Origin: Ramlibacter agri | Lineage (GTDB): Bacteria; Pseudomonadota; Gammaproteobacteria; Burkholderiales; Burkholderiaceae_C | Direction of reading: 5' to 3' | Assembly: GCF_012927085.1 (NCBI RefSeq) | Contig: NZ_JABBFX010000002.1 | Coordinates: forward strand, 1,116,001-1,180,000 | DNA length: 64,000 nt | In this document: in pieces, positions 55,901 through 62,741 of the stretch | Position numbering within the stretch: the first letter of the stretch is position 1 | Layout of the letters: each line of letters starts with the position of its first letter | The notes under the pieces: model-generated | Database searches by the model: none | The model's input: only the letters and a program-made list of their open reading frames with translations | Told to the model about the DNA's origin: nothing | Made by a program: the position numbers and the translations under genes

Positions 55901-58079
55901 CGCGACGATGAAGGACTTCCGCCCGCTGTACCTGCAGGACTTCAGCATCAAGGACCTGGACTGGTCCCGCGGCGGCGGCCTCACCGCCGGCGACATCGAC
56001 GTCAAGAAGTTCGACGCCGCGGTGCACTTCGAGCGCTTCAAGGACGGCCTGAAGGCCGGCTTCGCCCTCAAGGGCGTAGACATGGGCACCAGCTTTGTCG
56101 GCCCGGACATGCGGGTGATGAGCCTGGGCGTCATCGAGAAGACCGGCGGCTACCTGAAGGACAAGTCGCTGGACACCACCTTCGGCACCGGGCAGGTGGT
56201 CGGCGCCGTCACCTTCGGCAAGGACTACATCGAACTCACCGGGCTGCAGGTCGATGCGGCCTACCTGGGCAAGACCACCTACACCAGCGACGACGGCAAG
56301 AGCCTCGTGCTGGATTCGGCCAACGTCGAGAAGATCACCCTGGACAAGGTGCACGCCAACTTCGAGACCGTGAAGGACGAGGACGGCAAGGACACGCAGC
56401 AGCTGAAGGACCTGAGCCTCGAGAACCTGGAATTCACCGGCATCAAGGCCGGCAGCTTCGACTACCACGGCAAGGCCAAGGCCGTGAACGACAAGGGTGA
56501 GGAAGGCGAAGTCACGCAGGGCATCCGCGGCTGGGGCGCGACCATCGGCCGCTTCCAGGTTTCCAAGCTGACGCACGACCAGAAGTCCAGGCTGACGAAA
56601 CTGAGCTTCGAGCTCACCGCCCGCGACAAGGACAAGTCCAAGCAGGCCTTCACCGCGACCGGGTTGTCGGGCGACATCATCAAGACCTTCGGCAAGAAGA
56701 CGACTGTCACCTCCTTCGCGACCGACGTCGACGGCGACGCCATCTACGGCGACGACATCCAGCTGAAGACCGTGTCGCTCGGCAAGGTGAAGAAGGCTGA
56801 TGGCAGCTACGCGCCGGTGGAGCGCACCGCCATCGACGGCAAGTTCATCCTCAATCGCATCGGCCTGATCAATCCCAACCTCACGCTGACCGACGAGGAC
56901 GGCAACACCACCAAGGTCTCGACCTACTACGACGGCGGCTCCTTCGGCCGCATCGACATCAAGAACATCCAGCCGCAGCTGCTGCCCAATGGCGCGGCGG
57001 TGGTGCCCATCCAGTCCATCCTGGCCCAGCAGCTCAAGATCACGCGCGGCGGCACCGCGGTCTACATCCCGCTGGCGGAGCTGCAGGATTTCAGCATGGG
57101 GCTCAAGGGCATGGGCACCGACAAGGGCGTGGAGCTGATCGTCGCCCGCGCGAAGAAGCTGCTCCTCGGCAAGGGCCTGGAGGTGGTGATCTCGGTCGAT
57201 CGCACCGAGAAGAGCAAGGCCGTGTCCGCGCACGACCCGGGCCCGAAGTTCATGGCCGGCGACCCGCTGGGCAAGATGAGCGGCCAGTTCGACATCGAGT
57301 ACGAGAACACCGGGCCGAACGCGTGGCTGCACCTGCCGGTGTCGGGCGGTGTGCTGAACTTCGAGAACGTGCATCCCTTCGCGGTGAACCTGGAACAGGG
57401 CGACAAGCCCGAGGAGGCGAAGCTCACGCTGGGCAACTACGGTTCCCTCTACGACATCGTCACCGTGCCCAAGACGGGCGGCATGCATCCGGAACTGGGC
57501 AAGTACGGCAAGATCGACTTCCAGGAGATGCTGGAGACCATGCTCACCGACACCGGTGCAGCGAAGGACGCCAAGAGCGGTCCCCCGGGCGACCTCTCCA
57601 AGCTGAACAACCTCACCGCCGGCGGCCACCTGACGCTGGGCGAAGGCCGCATGGGCTACGACCTCGACGGCGACGGCAAGCTGGGCGAAGGCGACAACTA
57701 CATCGAGCTCAGCGCCGCGGACTCCAAGGACAACACCGTCGACATCCCGAGCCAGGTCGTGGGCAAGGAGCTGGCTGTGAACATCCCGCGCGTCCACGCC
57801 AAGGGCGCCGGCTTCAAGGTGGGCGAGCAGACCGGCAAGACCGGCGAGATCAACTTCAACGACATCAGGATCACCGTCACCGGGCTCGCGAAGTTCGAGT
57901 TCGTGGTGCGGGTGAAGGTCAAGTCCGGCGAAGTGGACGACATCGAGTTCGGCGACGTCACCTTCCTCGACGCCGGCAAGCTCAATACCGCCGACGCCGT
58001 GGACCGCGCCAAGGTGAAGGCCCTGCCCGACCCGACGCTGAAGCAGGTCAACCCCAAGGGCGAGGAGGGCGCGCCATGA
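49911..58079 (+). CDS. Giant DUF4157 protein of the eCIS operon (2,722 residues)
   Basis: The N-terminal domain (about 60-160) is an eCIS-associated DUF4157 with a zincin-like HEAVH (138-142, in LAHEAVHAAQRGLGG). A long helical part follows (about 200-880). One strong membrane-type segment lies at 1042-1064 (FPLLVVPLLAMFVLLALPIY). Coiled coils appear near 1128-1210 and 1506-1590. From about 1600 to the end the protein is a long series of beta strands with AsmA/TamB-like spacing (SLSVKGIDWAVG, FSIKDLDWSRGG, NLEFTGIKAGSFDYHG). No known toxin domain is visible. It overlaps both neighbours by 4 bases (ATGA). It could be a giant cargo, an envelope-spanning anchor or a lipid-contacting groove protein; none is proven. 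Confidence 0.9.
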   Translation: MSQRALAPAKPAPVLRPVPVAVRQQAQEAALQAEERESAANAPFPHGGLPFTALDPRPPGRNIADADLARMLVTRLLLDELAPRLGLDPARIRIEVNAGAEARVNAAGASGLQEGATIYLHPARFRPQDPQGRYLLAHEAVHAAQRGLGGAVRVEEAEREAAELGQAFAQKRALRRPQQPLGLAPAADSGEEAPPVTVDDSIQLVSTSVVAESRSREISEIRKSLAGLWISDGDVFDVLRILDSVPFAVASAIVRSLDEGDRYGLADNINPPHVYQNRRSVLVCYYHTLDDNRLQDAVDLKVFRALPISGMSTEETEAAAWTLRHLQDKQRQELLESDNGPAIKRIISAPQPSAEELRRIQKDATEAAASEAALAEKRRAILAHKTDPAANTLLQQVRSLLAPPSSDNSDQQPAGQLAIQALDLLDGARGNESLFLYVAEQMELETLVDQLLDLLPADSYFDKPSHSATLIALVRSRLPYKNEKLVESLLSYGLFDWAIRDYEALFAYKLLKLMPLAQQYKFRLRDSGKWYLRLLENLPDDQRYPGLEIRVAESQRELDEMKAKYQALKPDDAGGLGVEEVKENGETRLFFNASQLYEAKLEKDPGAKTTLAALLTDFKENKKEATELYKELVLLGGSSLEKGKETPGDELLRASIIHELDGLGYIDRLFGDLKDSFLFAEENRISTVKIMLARDPARAQAHARELVSRSFTDWMVTDKEAYLAYLCVKALPADEREAFVRDNATEWERIQGEMSESMRQSRDLNLYIGDKAGTDRGSVLGQLAESATWTEPNAALLGDLVRMAIAMTEHRFAFERSQEFKAIEKPKLQPLVEKYRLWDPQKRPEYKADILQGTRWYEEGIFSDLRTLWSGLVTLWNLDVLFIENKIGLKVDLNDVQSFKGGDLGGARLGDPKKQGASATPPGPDANKLTLLVGTDMKSAELILPELLIDSANVQLASTTLQSGAINLKGLHIHAAYDQEDLGQPTQAHVSLQSVEANDVLIAKSNSMITVTRLAVSMLRLAAGTIDTVTGGTKERQGRSVPFPLLVVPLLAMFVLLALPIYLYKKIAGWVSEGLESNPAEKFAGDVATRTKAIDFSFDSLDVDSITTSGGQHVGHVGVRDFAVRLGLNKATRLRAELASIAQRLKALEGQPQAGEAVAKLKARQAVLVGQQQQVEKDEQEYLQIQQQILAGGLSAEQQASLQKRLNALDFEDKGGAFIDIGSVDASDVRGTVTSEEPIHLSGIHGEGGSAVLTQMVALPTATAAELSRRSGAGERPAAPLSGQDGTVSLEIDTVHTGRISFGGGLQTVEDIDQKIKDLEPLKAKEEVAPLLDSLHTLRGLAERYELMLRHGVSALSGPQLEEFRVLREQLRAKASLVAQSIDLTHAKIDVDVATGRIGVGAEAVRLAGVQLPDKGIDIDEVVARGLGVGALPAGGLLKWGEWKKNLQDADGKVDELTVSGVRSKYHGLLFEKATLTGAYARMKDRGDVLEAGLKKLTVEGLGVAPRIGLLNQRLAGLQEKAKLADDKQKPVIEAEVTKLAGKIAELQALQDARVAAYRRLEAAKTPEDIEAAKDAVAESDTAIALGLAQYGASSAELDDFGVKVTGAGDVVTDMLGSGLDVDRILKRGVRVQGTGPDNRVLRRLKVSGANAKDDQADSSYVGKGDFELGETKLNLHAQRVGDSAFIDLDQFGIASLTLAQMLFTTDEAGVGFQVGSTGKSSIEDVSLSGKVRLDKKPKVEGEGKFPQDFRFAHAEITDLHVGAIRADGLSYASIPDQIEVRIKSGSVEGVWAQGVSIDFPEDGGKTSILGSAGIDKISDVDMSAALADGMVRHADGRISGKKLQLDFLKEGELQATIGDLNANAFSLRGPDGWARFDLNHLSGKIGIKGGNYALKDVHLGSLSVKGIDWAVGEKGRVKADKPATLANLRVTADIATEQVPDKDAKPAADGTPAKKTQLQKVKVKDFHIDTIQAEHLIYQDDKVKVEIKPFDPATDAATMKDFRPLYLQDFSIKDLDWSRGGGLTAGDIDVKKFDAAVHFERFKDGLKAGFALKGVDMGTSFVGPDMRVMSLGVIEKTGGYLKDKSLDTTFGTGQVVGAVTFGKDYIELTGLQVDAAYLGKTTYTSDDGKSLVLDSANVEKITLDKVHANFETVKDEDGKDTQQLKDLSLENLEFTGIKAGSFDYHGKAKAVNDKGEEGEVTQGIRGWGATIGRFQVSKLTHDQKSRLTKLSFELTARDKDKSKQAFTATGLSGDIIKTFGKKTTVTSFATDVDGDAIYGDDIQLKTVSLGKVKKADGSYAPVERTAIDGKFILNRIGLINPNLTLTDEDGNTTKVSTYYDGGSFGRIDIKNIQPQLLPNGAAVVPIQSILAQQLKITRGGTAVYIPLAELQDFSMGLKGMGTDKGVELIVARAKKLLLGKGLEVVISVDRTEKSKAVSAHDPGPKFMAGDPLGKMSGQFDIEYENTGPNAWLHLPVSGGVLNFENVHPFAVNLEQGDKPEEAKLTLGNYGSLYDIVTVPKTGGMHPELGKYGKIDFQEMLETMLTDTGAAKDAKSGPPGDLSKLNNLTAGGHLTLGEGRMGYDLDGDGKLGEGDNYIELSAADSKDNTVDIPSQVVGKELAVNIPRVHAKGAGFKVGEQTGKTGEINFNDIRITVTGLAKFEFVVRVKVKSGEVDDIEFGDVTFLDAGKLNTADAVDRAKVKALPDPTLKQVNPKGEEGAP

Positions 58080-59338
58080 GCCGGGTGCAGCAGTTCCTCC
58101 GCAGCCGCCGGGCCGGCGACGCCTCGCCGGCACGCACGCAGCAGCCGGCCGCCGAGCGCGATGCCACGCAGCAAGGCGCCCAGTGGCTGGCCGGCGGCGG
58201 CGACTTCAGCAACGTGCGACTGCACGCCGATGCCGACGCCGCGCACCAGGCCGACGCCGTGGGCGCGAGCGCCTTCGCCCAGGGCCAGGACATCTACTTC
58301 GGCGCGGGCAACTTCGCGCCGGGCACGCCGGCCGGCCTGCAGTTGCTGACCCACGAACTGGGCCACGTGCAGCAGCAGGCGAGCCAGGGAGCCGGCGTGC
58401 AGTGCCAGCCCAAGGACCAGAAGGCCGGCATCGGCGCCTCGCCGCCGGAAGAAGACTTCATCCGGGACCCGGACAACTGGGGCGCCGAAGACGGCAAGGT
58501 GCTGTTCGAGCAGGACGATGCGGCGCTCGACGGCGGCGACGAGAAGGCCATCGGCGACCTCGCCGCGAAGCAGAAGCAGGCGATCTACGTGCACGTGCAC
58601 GGCTACGCCAGCCTGGAAGGGCCGGCCGGCTACAACCTGAACCTGTCCGCGCACCGCGCCGTCGCCGTCAAGCACCTGCTGGAGTCGCTGCTGCCGGCGG
58701 GCTCCAAGGTGTTCGTGTTCGCGCACGGCCAGAGCAAGCACTTCGGCCCCGCCGGCAACAACCGGCGCGCCGGCATTTCGCTGATGGGACCGGTGGCGGA
58801 CGGCGGCTACAAGCCCAAGCTGAATCTCGGCCTGCAGTTCGACCTGACGCCGCCGCAGTTGCCAAGCGGGACGCCGGGCGTGGTCGTCGTGCCGGCACCC
58901 GGCCTGGGCAGCACCGGCGTGCTGCCCGGCGGGCCGCTGGCGCCCCGCATCACCGACCCGGCGCCGGTCACGCCCTGGCTGGTGGCGCCGCCAGTCATCA
59001 CCACGCCGCGCCACCTGATGGACAACGCCGGCCTCCTCGCGCCCAGCACCTTCCACGGCGTGTCGCCGGGCACCACCGGCAACGTCGTCGAGCAATGGGA
59101 CTCGGCCTACCTGAAATACAAGGGGCTGGGCATCCCCGACGAACTGAAGCTGGGCCCCATCGACCTCGGCGCCGGTGCGCTCGCCAACAAGGAAGTCACC
59201 AACAGCATCCAGGCCTACCACGAGCGCAACGACCCGACCCCGATCGAGCAGTCGAACCAGGAGGTCGGCGCGCACATCATCACCTCGCCGAACCTCCTGG
59301 ACCTGCTGCCGAAAAAGAAGAAGGACAAGGCCAAATGA
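58076..59338 (+). CDS. DUF4157 and OmpA-like domain protein
   Basis: A 420-residue protein. Residues about 30-105 are DUF4157 with the zincin motif LLTHELGHVQQQ (His at 93 and 97). Residues about 160-250 resemble an OmpA-type peptidoglycan-binding domain (VHVHGYASLEGPAGYNLNLS, HRAVAVKHLLESLLPAGSKV). The remaining C-terminal half is Pro-rich, then basic at the very end (LPKKKKDKAK). It directly follows the giant with a 4-base overlap, so two DUF4157 proteins stand in tandem. It might be cargo, or tether the particle to the cell wall. Confidence 0.88.
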   Translation: MSRVQQFLRSRRAGDASPARTQQPAAERDATQQGAQWLAGGGDFSNVRLHADADAAHQADAVGASAFAQGQDIYFGAGNFAPGTPAGLQLLTHELGHVQQQASQGAGVQCQPKDQKAGIGASPPEEDFIRDPDNWGAEDGKVLFEQDDAALDGGDEKAIGDLAAKQKQAIYVHVHGYASLEGPAGYNLNLSAHRAVAVKHLLESLLPAGSKVFVFAHGQSKHFGPAGNNRRAGISLMGPVADGGYKPKLNLGLQFDLTPPQLPSGTPGVVVVPAPGLGSTGVLPGGPLAPRITDPAPVTPWLVAPPVITTPRHLMDNAGLLAPSTFHGVSPGTTGNVVEQWDSAYLKYKGLGIPDELKLGPIDLGAGALANKEVTNSIQAYHERNDPTPIEQSNQEVGAHIITSPNLLDLLPKKKKDKAK

Positions 59339-59991
59339 GCAGCTTCCCCCCCAACACCCCCCGGCTGCTGCGCGGCGGCCTCGTGCTGGTGGACCCGACC
59401 ACCGGCGCGGTGCTGAAGATCATCGCGCTGCAATACAACCCCGACACCTTGACGCGCAGCCTGCAGATCAAGGCCGCGAGCGCCGACACCGGCGACCACC
59501 TCGAGGCGCTGCGGCTCAAGGGGCCGCCGGTGGAGACGATCAAGGTGGAAGCGGAGATCGACGCCACCGACTCGCTGGAAGGCGGCGACTCGCAGGCCTT
59601 GCAGTCGGGGCTGCATCCGCAGCTGGCCGCCATCGAGACCCTCGTCTACCCGAGCAGCGCGCACCTGCAGTCGGTGAACAGCGAAGCCTCGGGCGGCTCC
59701 ATCGAGATCGCGCCGGCGCAGGCGCCGCTGCCGCTGTTCGTGTTCGGCCCCAAGCGGATCGCGCCGGTGCGCATCACCGAGCTGTCGATCACCGAGGAAG
59801 CCTTCGACGCCGCGCTGAACCCGATCCGCGCCAAGGTGAGCCTGGGCCTGCGCGTGCTGACCGTCGACGACCTGGGCTTCGAGGCCAAGGGCGGCGGGCT
59901 GTTCATGAGCTACCTGCAGGCGAAGGAGCAGCTGGCGCAAGGCGCGCCCGGCGGCAGCTTCGCCCTGCTCGGGATCAACGGCATTCCCTGA
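59335..59991 (+). CDS. eCIS tube-initiator protein (Afp7 N-terminal part)
   Basis: A 218-residue protein of the contractile injection system tube family: IIALQYNPDTLTRSLQIKAA near the start, GPPVETIKVEAEIDATDSLE in the middle, and LPLFVFGPKRIAPVRITELS. In Afp and PVC the matching protein (Afp7) also carries a LysM domain that sits between tube and spike. Here LysM is encoded by the next gene instead, so Afp7 is split in two. It overlaps the previous gene by 4 bases. Confidence 0.9.
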   Translation: MSSFPPNTPRLLRGGLVLVDPTTGAVLKIIALQYNPDTLTRSLQIKAASADTGDHLEALRLKGPPVETIKVEAEIDATDSLEGGDSQALQSGLHPQLAAIETLVYPSSAHLQSVNSEASGGSIEIAPAQAPLPLFVFGPKRIAPVRITELSITEEAFDAALNPIRAKVSLGLRVLTVDDLGFEAKGGGLFMSYLQAKEQLAQGAPGGSFALLGINGIP

Positions 59992-60002
59992 GGACGCAAG
60001 CG

Positions 60003-60329
60003 ATGGCCACCACCTTCAACTTTCCGCCGACCAGTCGCTATTCCGGGATCGAGTTGGTCACGCTGGTCCTGGCCGATGGCGAGCAGCGCATCTACCTGCG
60101 CCGCCGCTTCCTGCCGCCCTCTTCCAGCTTCGCGCTGCTGCGCATGCACCTGGTCGCCGATGGCGAGCGCCTGGATCGCATCGCCGCCGCGGAAGTGGGC
60201 GATCCCGAGGCCTTCTGGCGCATCTGCGACGCCAACGACGCGATGCGTCCCGATGCGCTGACCGAGGTAGCCGGCCGGCGGCTGCGCATCACGCTGCCCG
60301 AAGGCATCCCCGGGCCCTCGCTGACCTAA
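60003..60329 (+). CDS. LysM-like baseplate protein (tail protein X / Afp7 C-terminal part)
   Basis: A 108-residue protein. The C-terminal half resembles the LysM/tail-X fold: LRMHLVADGERLDRIAAAEV, DPEAFWRICDANDAMRPDAL, then RRLRITLPEGIPGP. In related systems this domain is fused to the tube-initiator encoded just upstream. It probably clamps the hub to the first tube ring. It lies 11 bases after its partner and 6 before the hub gene. Confidence 0.85.
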   Translation: MATTFNFPPTSRYSGIELVTLVLADGEQRIYLRRRFLPPSSSFALLRMHLVADGERLDRIAAAEVGDPEAFWRICDANDAMRPDALTEVAGRRLRITLPEGIPGPSLT

Positions 60330-60335
60330 GACGCC

Positions 60336-61463
60336 ATGCTGCAAGGCATCCACCTCACCTTGATGATCGGGCCGGCCGTGCCGGTGCCGGCGCCGAAGGC
60401 GGTCGTCGATGCGCTGCGCACCGTGCAGGTGACTTCGGGCAAGGACAAGACGGGTTTCCAGCTCACCTTCGCCGTGGGCAAGAACTCGCCGCTGCAGACG
60501 ACGCTGCTGCCGGCCGGCTACTTCGACCCCATCTCCACGCGCGTGCTGCTGATCGTGACCCTGGGCGGCTTCCCCAACGTCATCCTCGACGGCATCGTCA
60601 CGCGGCAGGAGATGTCGCCCAGCAGCGAACCCGGGCAGTCGACGCTCACCATCACCGGCGAGGACCTGAGCGTGCTGATGGACATCATCGAGATCAAGCG
60701 GCCCTTCATCGCGCTCGACGACACGCTGACCCTGTACGAGGTGCTCGCGCCCTACGCGGCCTTCGGCGTGGTGCCGCTGGTGCTGCCGCCGATCTTCACC
60801 TACATCACGCCGCCCACCGAGGGCTGGAAGACGCAGACCGGCACCGACCTGCAGTTGATCAAGAAGATCGCCAACGCCAACGGCTACGTGTTCTACGTGG
60901 AGCCCGGGCCGGCGCCGGGCGCCAGCATCGCCTATTGCGGCCCCAACATCCGCATCCCGGTGCCGCAGCCGGCGCTGTCGATCAACATGGACGCGCAGAC
61001 CAACGTGGAGTCCATGAGCTTCTCGCTGGACGGCCTGGCCAAGGAAGTGATGATCGTGACGGTGATGGACCCCATCACGCACAAGATCCCGCTGCCCATT
61101 CCGATCCCCAACATCAGCATCTTCCAGCCGCCGCTGGGCGCGCGGCCCACCCTGCCCTCCAAGGTGCGCTTCGCGAAGAACGTGGCCGACAAGTCGGTGC
61201 CCGAGGTGCTGAACGACGTGGTGGGCGAACTGCTCAAGGGCGCGGCCAACGCGATCACCGTGAGCGGCTCGCTCGACGTACTGCGCTATGGCCAGGTGCT
61301 GCGCTCCAAGCTGCTGGTCGGCGTGCGCGGCGCCGGCCTGGCCTACGACGGCCTGTACTACGTCGACAGCGTCACCCACAACATCCAGCGCGGCCAGTAC
61401 AAGCAGAGCTTCCAGCTCAGTCGCGATGGCCTCATCTCCAACACGCCCAAGGTGCCGGTATGA
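60336..61463 (+). CDS. eCIS spike hub (gp27-like, Afp8 N-terminal part)
   Basis: A 375-residue protein matching the late control D/gp27 part of the spike: IHLTLMIGPAVPVPAPKAVV, TSGKDKTGFQLTFAVGKNSP, and PGQSTLTITGEDLSVLMDII. The end LYYVDSVTHNIQRGQYKQSF is typical for hub proteins. In Afp8 and VgrG this part is fused to a gp5-like OB fold, but here that is a separate overlapping gene (ATGA at 61460). A trimer would form the symmetry adaptor of the baseplate. Confidence 0.92.
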   Translation: MLQGIHLTLMIGPAVPVPAPKAVVDALRTVQVTSGKDKTGFQLTFAVGKNSPLQTTLLPAGYFDPISTRVLLIVTLGGFPNVILDGIVTRQEMSPSSEPGQSTLTITGEDLSVLMDIIEIKRPFIALDDTLTLYEVLAPYAAFGVVPLVLPPIFTYITPPTEGWKTQTGTDLQLIKKIANANGYVFYVEPGPAPGASIAYCGPNIRIPVPQPALSINMDAQTNVESMSFSLDGLAKEVMIVTVMDPITHKIPLPIPIPNISIFQPPLGARPTLPSKVRFAKNVADKSVPEVLNDVVGELLKGAANAITVSGSLDVLRYGQVLRSKLLVGVRGAGLAYDGLYYVDSVTHNIQRGQYKQSFQLSRDGLISNTPKVPV

Positions 61464-62002
61464 GCGACAGCAGCAGCCAGGACGACAAGTACTACGGCAT
61501 CTACCAGGCCACGGTGACGCTCAACGTCGACCCGATGCTGCGCGGCCGCCTGCAGGTGATGGTGCCCGACGTGCACAGCTTCATCCCCACCACCTGGGCC
61601 GAACCCAGCGTGCCGCTGGCCGGGCCGAGCGGGCCGCCGATGGGCGTGTACATGGTGCCGCCGCCGGGCGCGGGCGTCTGGATCATGTTCGAGCACGGCG
61701 ACTCCAACAAGCCGGTGTGGATGGGATGCCGCTGGGGCCTGCCCAGCGACATCCCGCCGCTCGCGCTGCTGGGCAACCCCGCCGACCCCAACATCTGCTT
61801 CCAGTCGCTGCTGCAGCACACGCTGATGATCAGCGACATGCCGCCCTCGCCCGTCACCGGCGGCATCATCCTGAAAAGCACGACGGGCGCGATGATCGTC
61901 GTCAACGATTCGGGCATCTACATCTCGAACGGCAAGGGCGCGATGATCACGATGATCGGCCCCAGCATCGACTTCAACGTCGGTGCCCTGACCATCACCT
62001 GA
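61460..62002 (+). CDS. eCIS spike OB-fold protein (gp5/Afp8 C-terminal part)
   Basis: A 180-residue gp5-type spike. The OB fold is seen as DDKYYGIYQATVTLNVDPML, GRLQVMVPDV and GVWIMFEHGDSNKPVWMGCR. The C-terminal part (MISDMPPSPVTGGIILKSTT, GAMIVVNDSGIYISNGKGAM) is a short beta helix that would form the trimeric needle. It has no lysozyme domain. It overlaps the hub gene and is followed by the PAAR-like tip. Confidence 0.92.
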   Translation: MSDSSSQDDKYYGIYQATVTLNVDPMLRGRLQVMVPDVHSFIPTTWAEPSVPLAGPSGPPMGVYMVPPPGAGVWIMFEHGDSNKPVWMGCRWGLPSDIPPLALLGNPADPNICFQSLLQHTLMISDMPPSPVTGGIILKSTTGAMIVVNDSGIYISNGKGAMITMIGPSIDFNVGALTIT

Positions 62003-62014
62003 GGAGACGCCGCC

Positions 62015-62362
62015 ATGCCCGGACTCCTCCTGCACGCCAACGCCGTCTGCCAGTGCACGCACGCGGCGCCCGCCACCATCGTGCCGACGCAGCCGCGCGT
62101 GCTGGTCATGGGCCAGCCGGTGGCGACGATGACGGCGCAGATCATGGTCGCCGGCTGCCCCTTCACCATCCCCGGCCCGAAGCCGCAGCCCTGCGTGACG
62201 GTCAAGTGGCTGATGCCCTCGGCCCGCGTGCTGGTGATGGGCCAGCCGGCGATGGTCATTCCGGCGCCGGGCGTCGGCCCGGGCCTGTGCCAGAGCCCCG
62301 AGCAGATCCCGCAAGGGCCGCCCATCGTCAGCACGGTGCAGCCGCGCGTCATCGCCCTGTGA
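62015..62362 (+). CDS. PAAR-like spike tip protein (Afp10-like)
   Basis: A 115-residue protein with PAAR-like features: an N-terminal AVCQCTHAAPATI with Cys and His for metal, two copies of the PRVLVMGQPV / ARVLVMGQPA motif, and VAGCPFTIPGPKPQPC. The repeated Pro-Gly turns suit the cone that sharpens the spike. No toxin extension is attached. GGAGA precedes the ATG. Confidence 0.88.
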   Translation: MPGLLLHANAVCQCTHAAPATIVPTQPRVLVMGQPVATMTAQIMVAGCPFTIPGPKPQPCVTVKWLMPSARVLVMGQPAMVIPAPGVGPGLCQSPEQIPQGPPIVSTVQPRVIAL

Positions 62363-62369
62363 GCCCGCC

Positions 62370-62726
62370 ATGGACATCGACTACCCCTTCCACTTCGACA
62401 GTCGCGGCCGCACCGCGCTGGCCGATCGCGACGACCACGTCCGCGACATGATCGAGCAGCTCGTGTTCACCAACCCGGGCGAGCGCGTCAACCGGCCCGA
62501 CTTCGGCAGCGGCCTGCTGCAGCTGGTGTTCGGCCCCAACAGCCCGGAGCTGGCGGCCACCGTGCAATTCACGCTGCAGGCGGCGCTGCAACGCTGGCTG
62601 GGCGACGTGATCCAGGTCACCGACCTCGAGGTCACGGCGGACGACGCGACGCTGAGCATCTCCCTCACCTACCTGGTCACCGAAACCGGCGAAGAGCGCA
62701 GCGCGACCTTCGCCCGGCCGGTCTAG
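62370..62726 (+). CDS. Baseplate wedge protein gp25-like (Afp9-like)
   Basis: A 118-residue gp25/GPW family protein. The family core is visible as VRDMIEQLVFTNPGERVNRP, DFGSGLLQLVFGPNSPELAA and the C-terminal ATLSISLTYLVTETGE. gp25 joins the baseplate wedge to the first sheath ring and so triggers contraction. It is 15 bases before baseplate J. Confidence 0.95.
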   Translation: MDIDYPFHFDSRGRTALADRDDHVRDMIEQLVFTNPGERVNRPDFGSGLLQLVFGPNSPELAATVQFTLQAALQRWLGDVIQVTDLEVTADDATLSISLTYLVTETGEERSATFARPV

Positions 62727-62741
62727 CCGCGAGGAGCAGCC

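Noticed and set aside
49632..58133. A continuous minus-strand open frame of more than 2,800 codons opposite the giant eCIS gene
   Set aside because: It mirrors the plus-strand gene codon by codon; its product is an Arg/Val/Leu/Gln-rich string without domains, a known effect of high-GC codon use. The plus-strand product has recognisable domains and overlaps its neighbours correctly.
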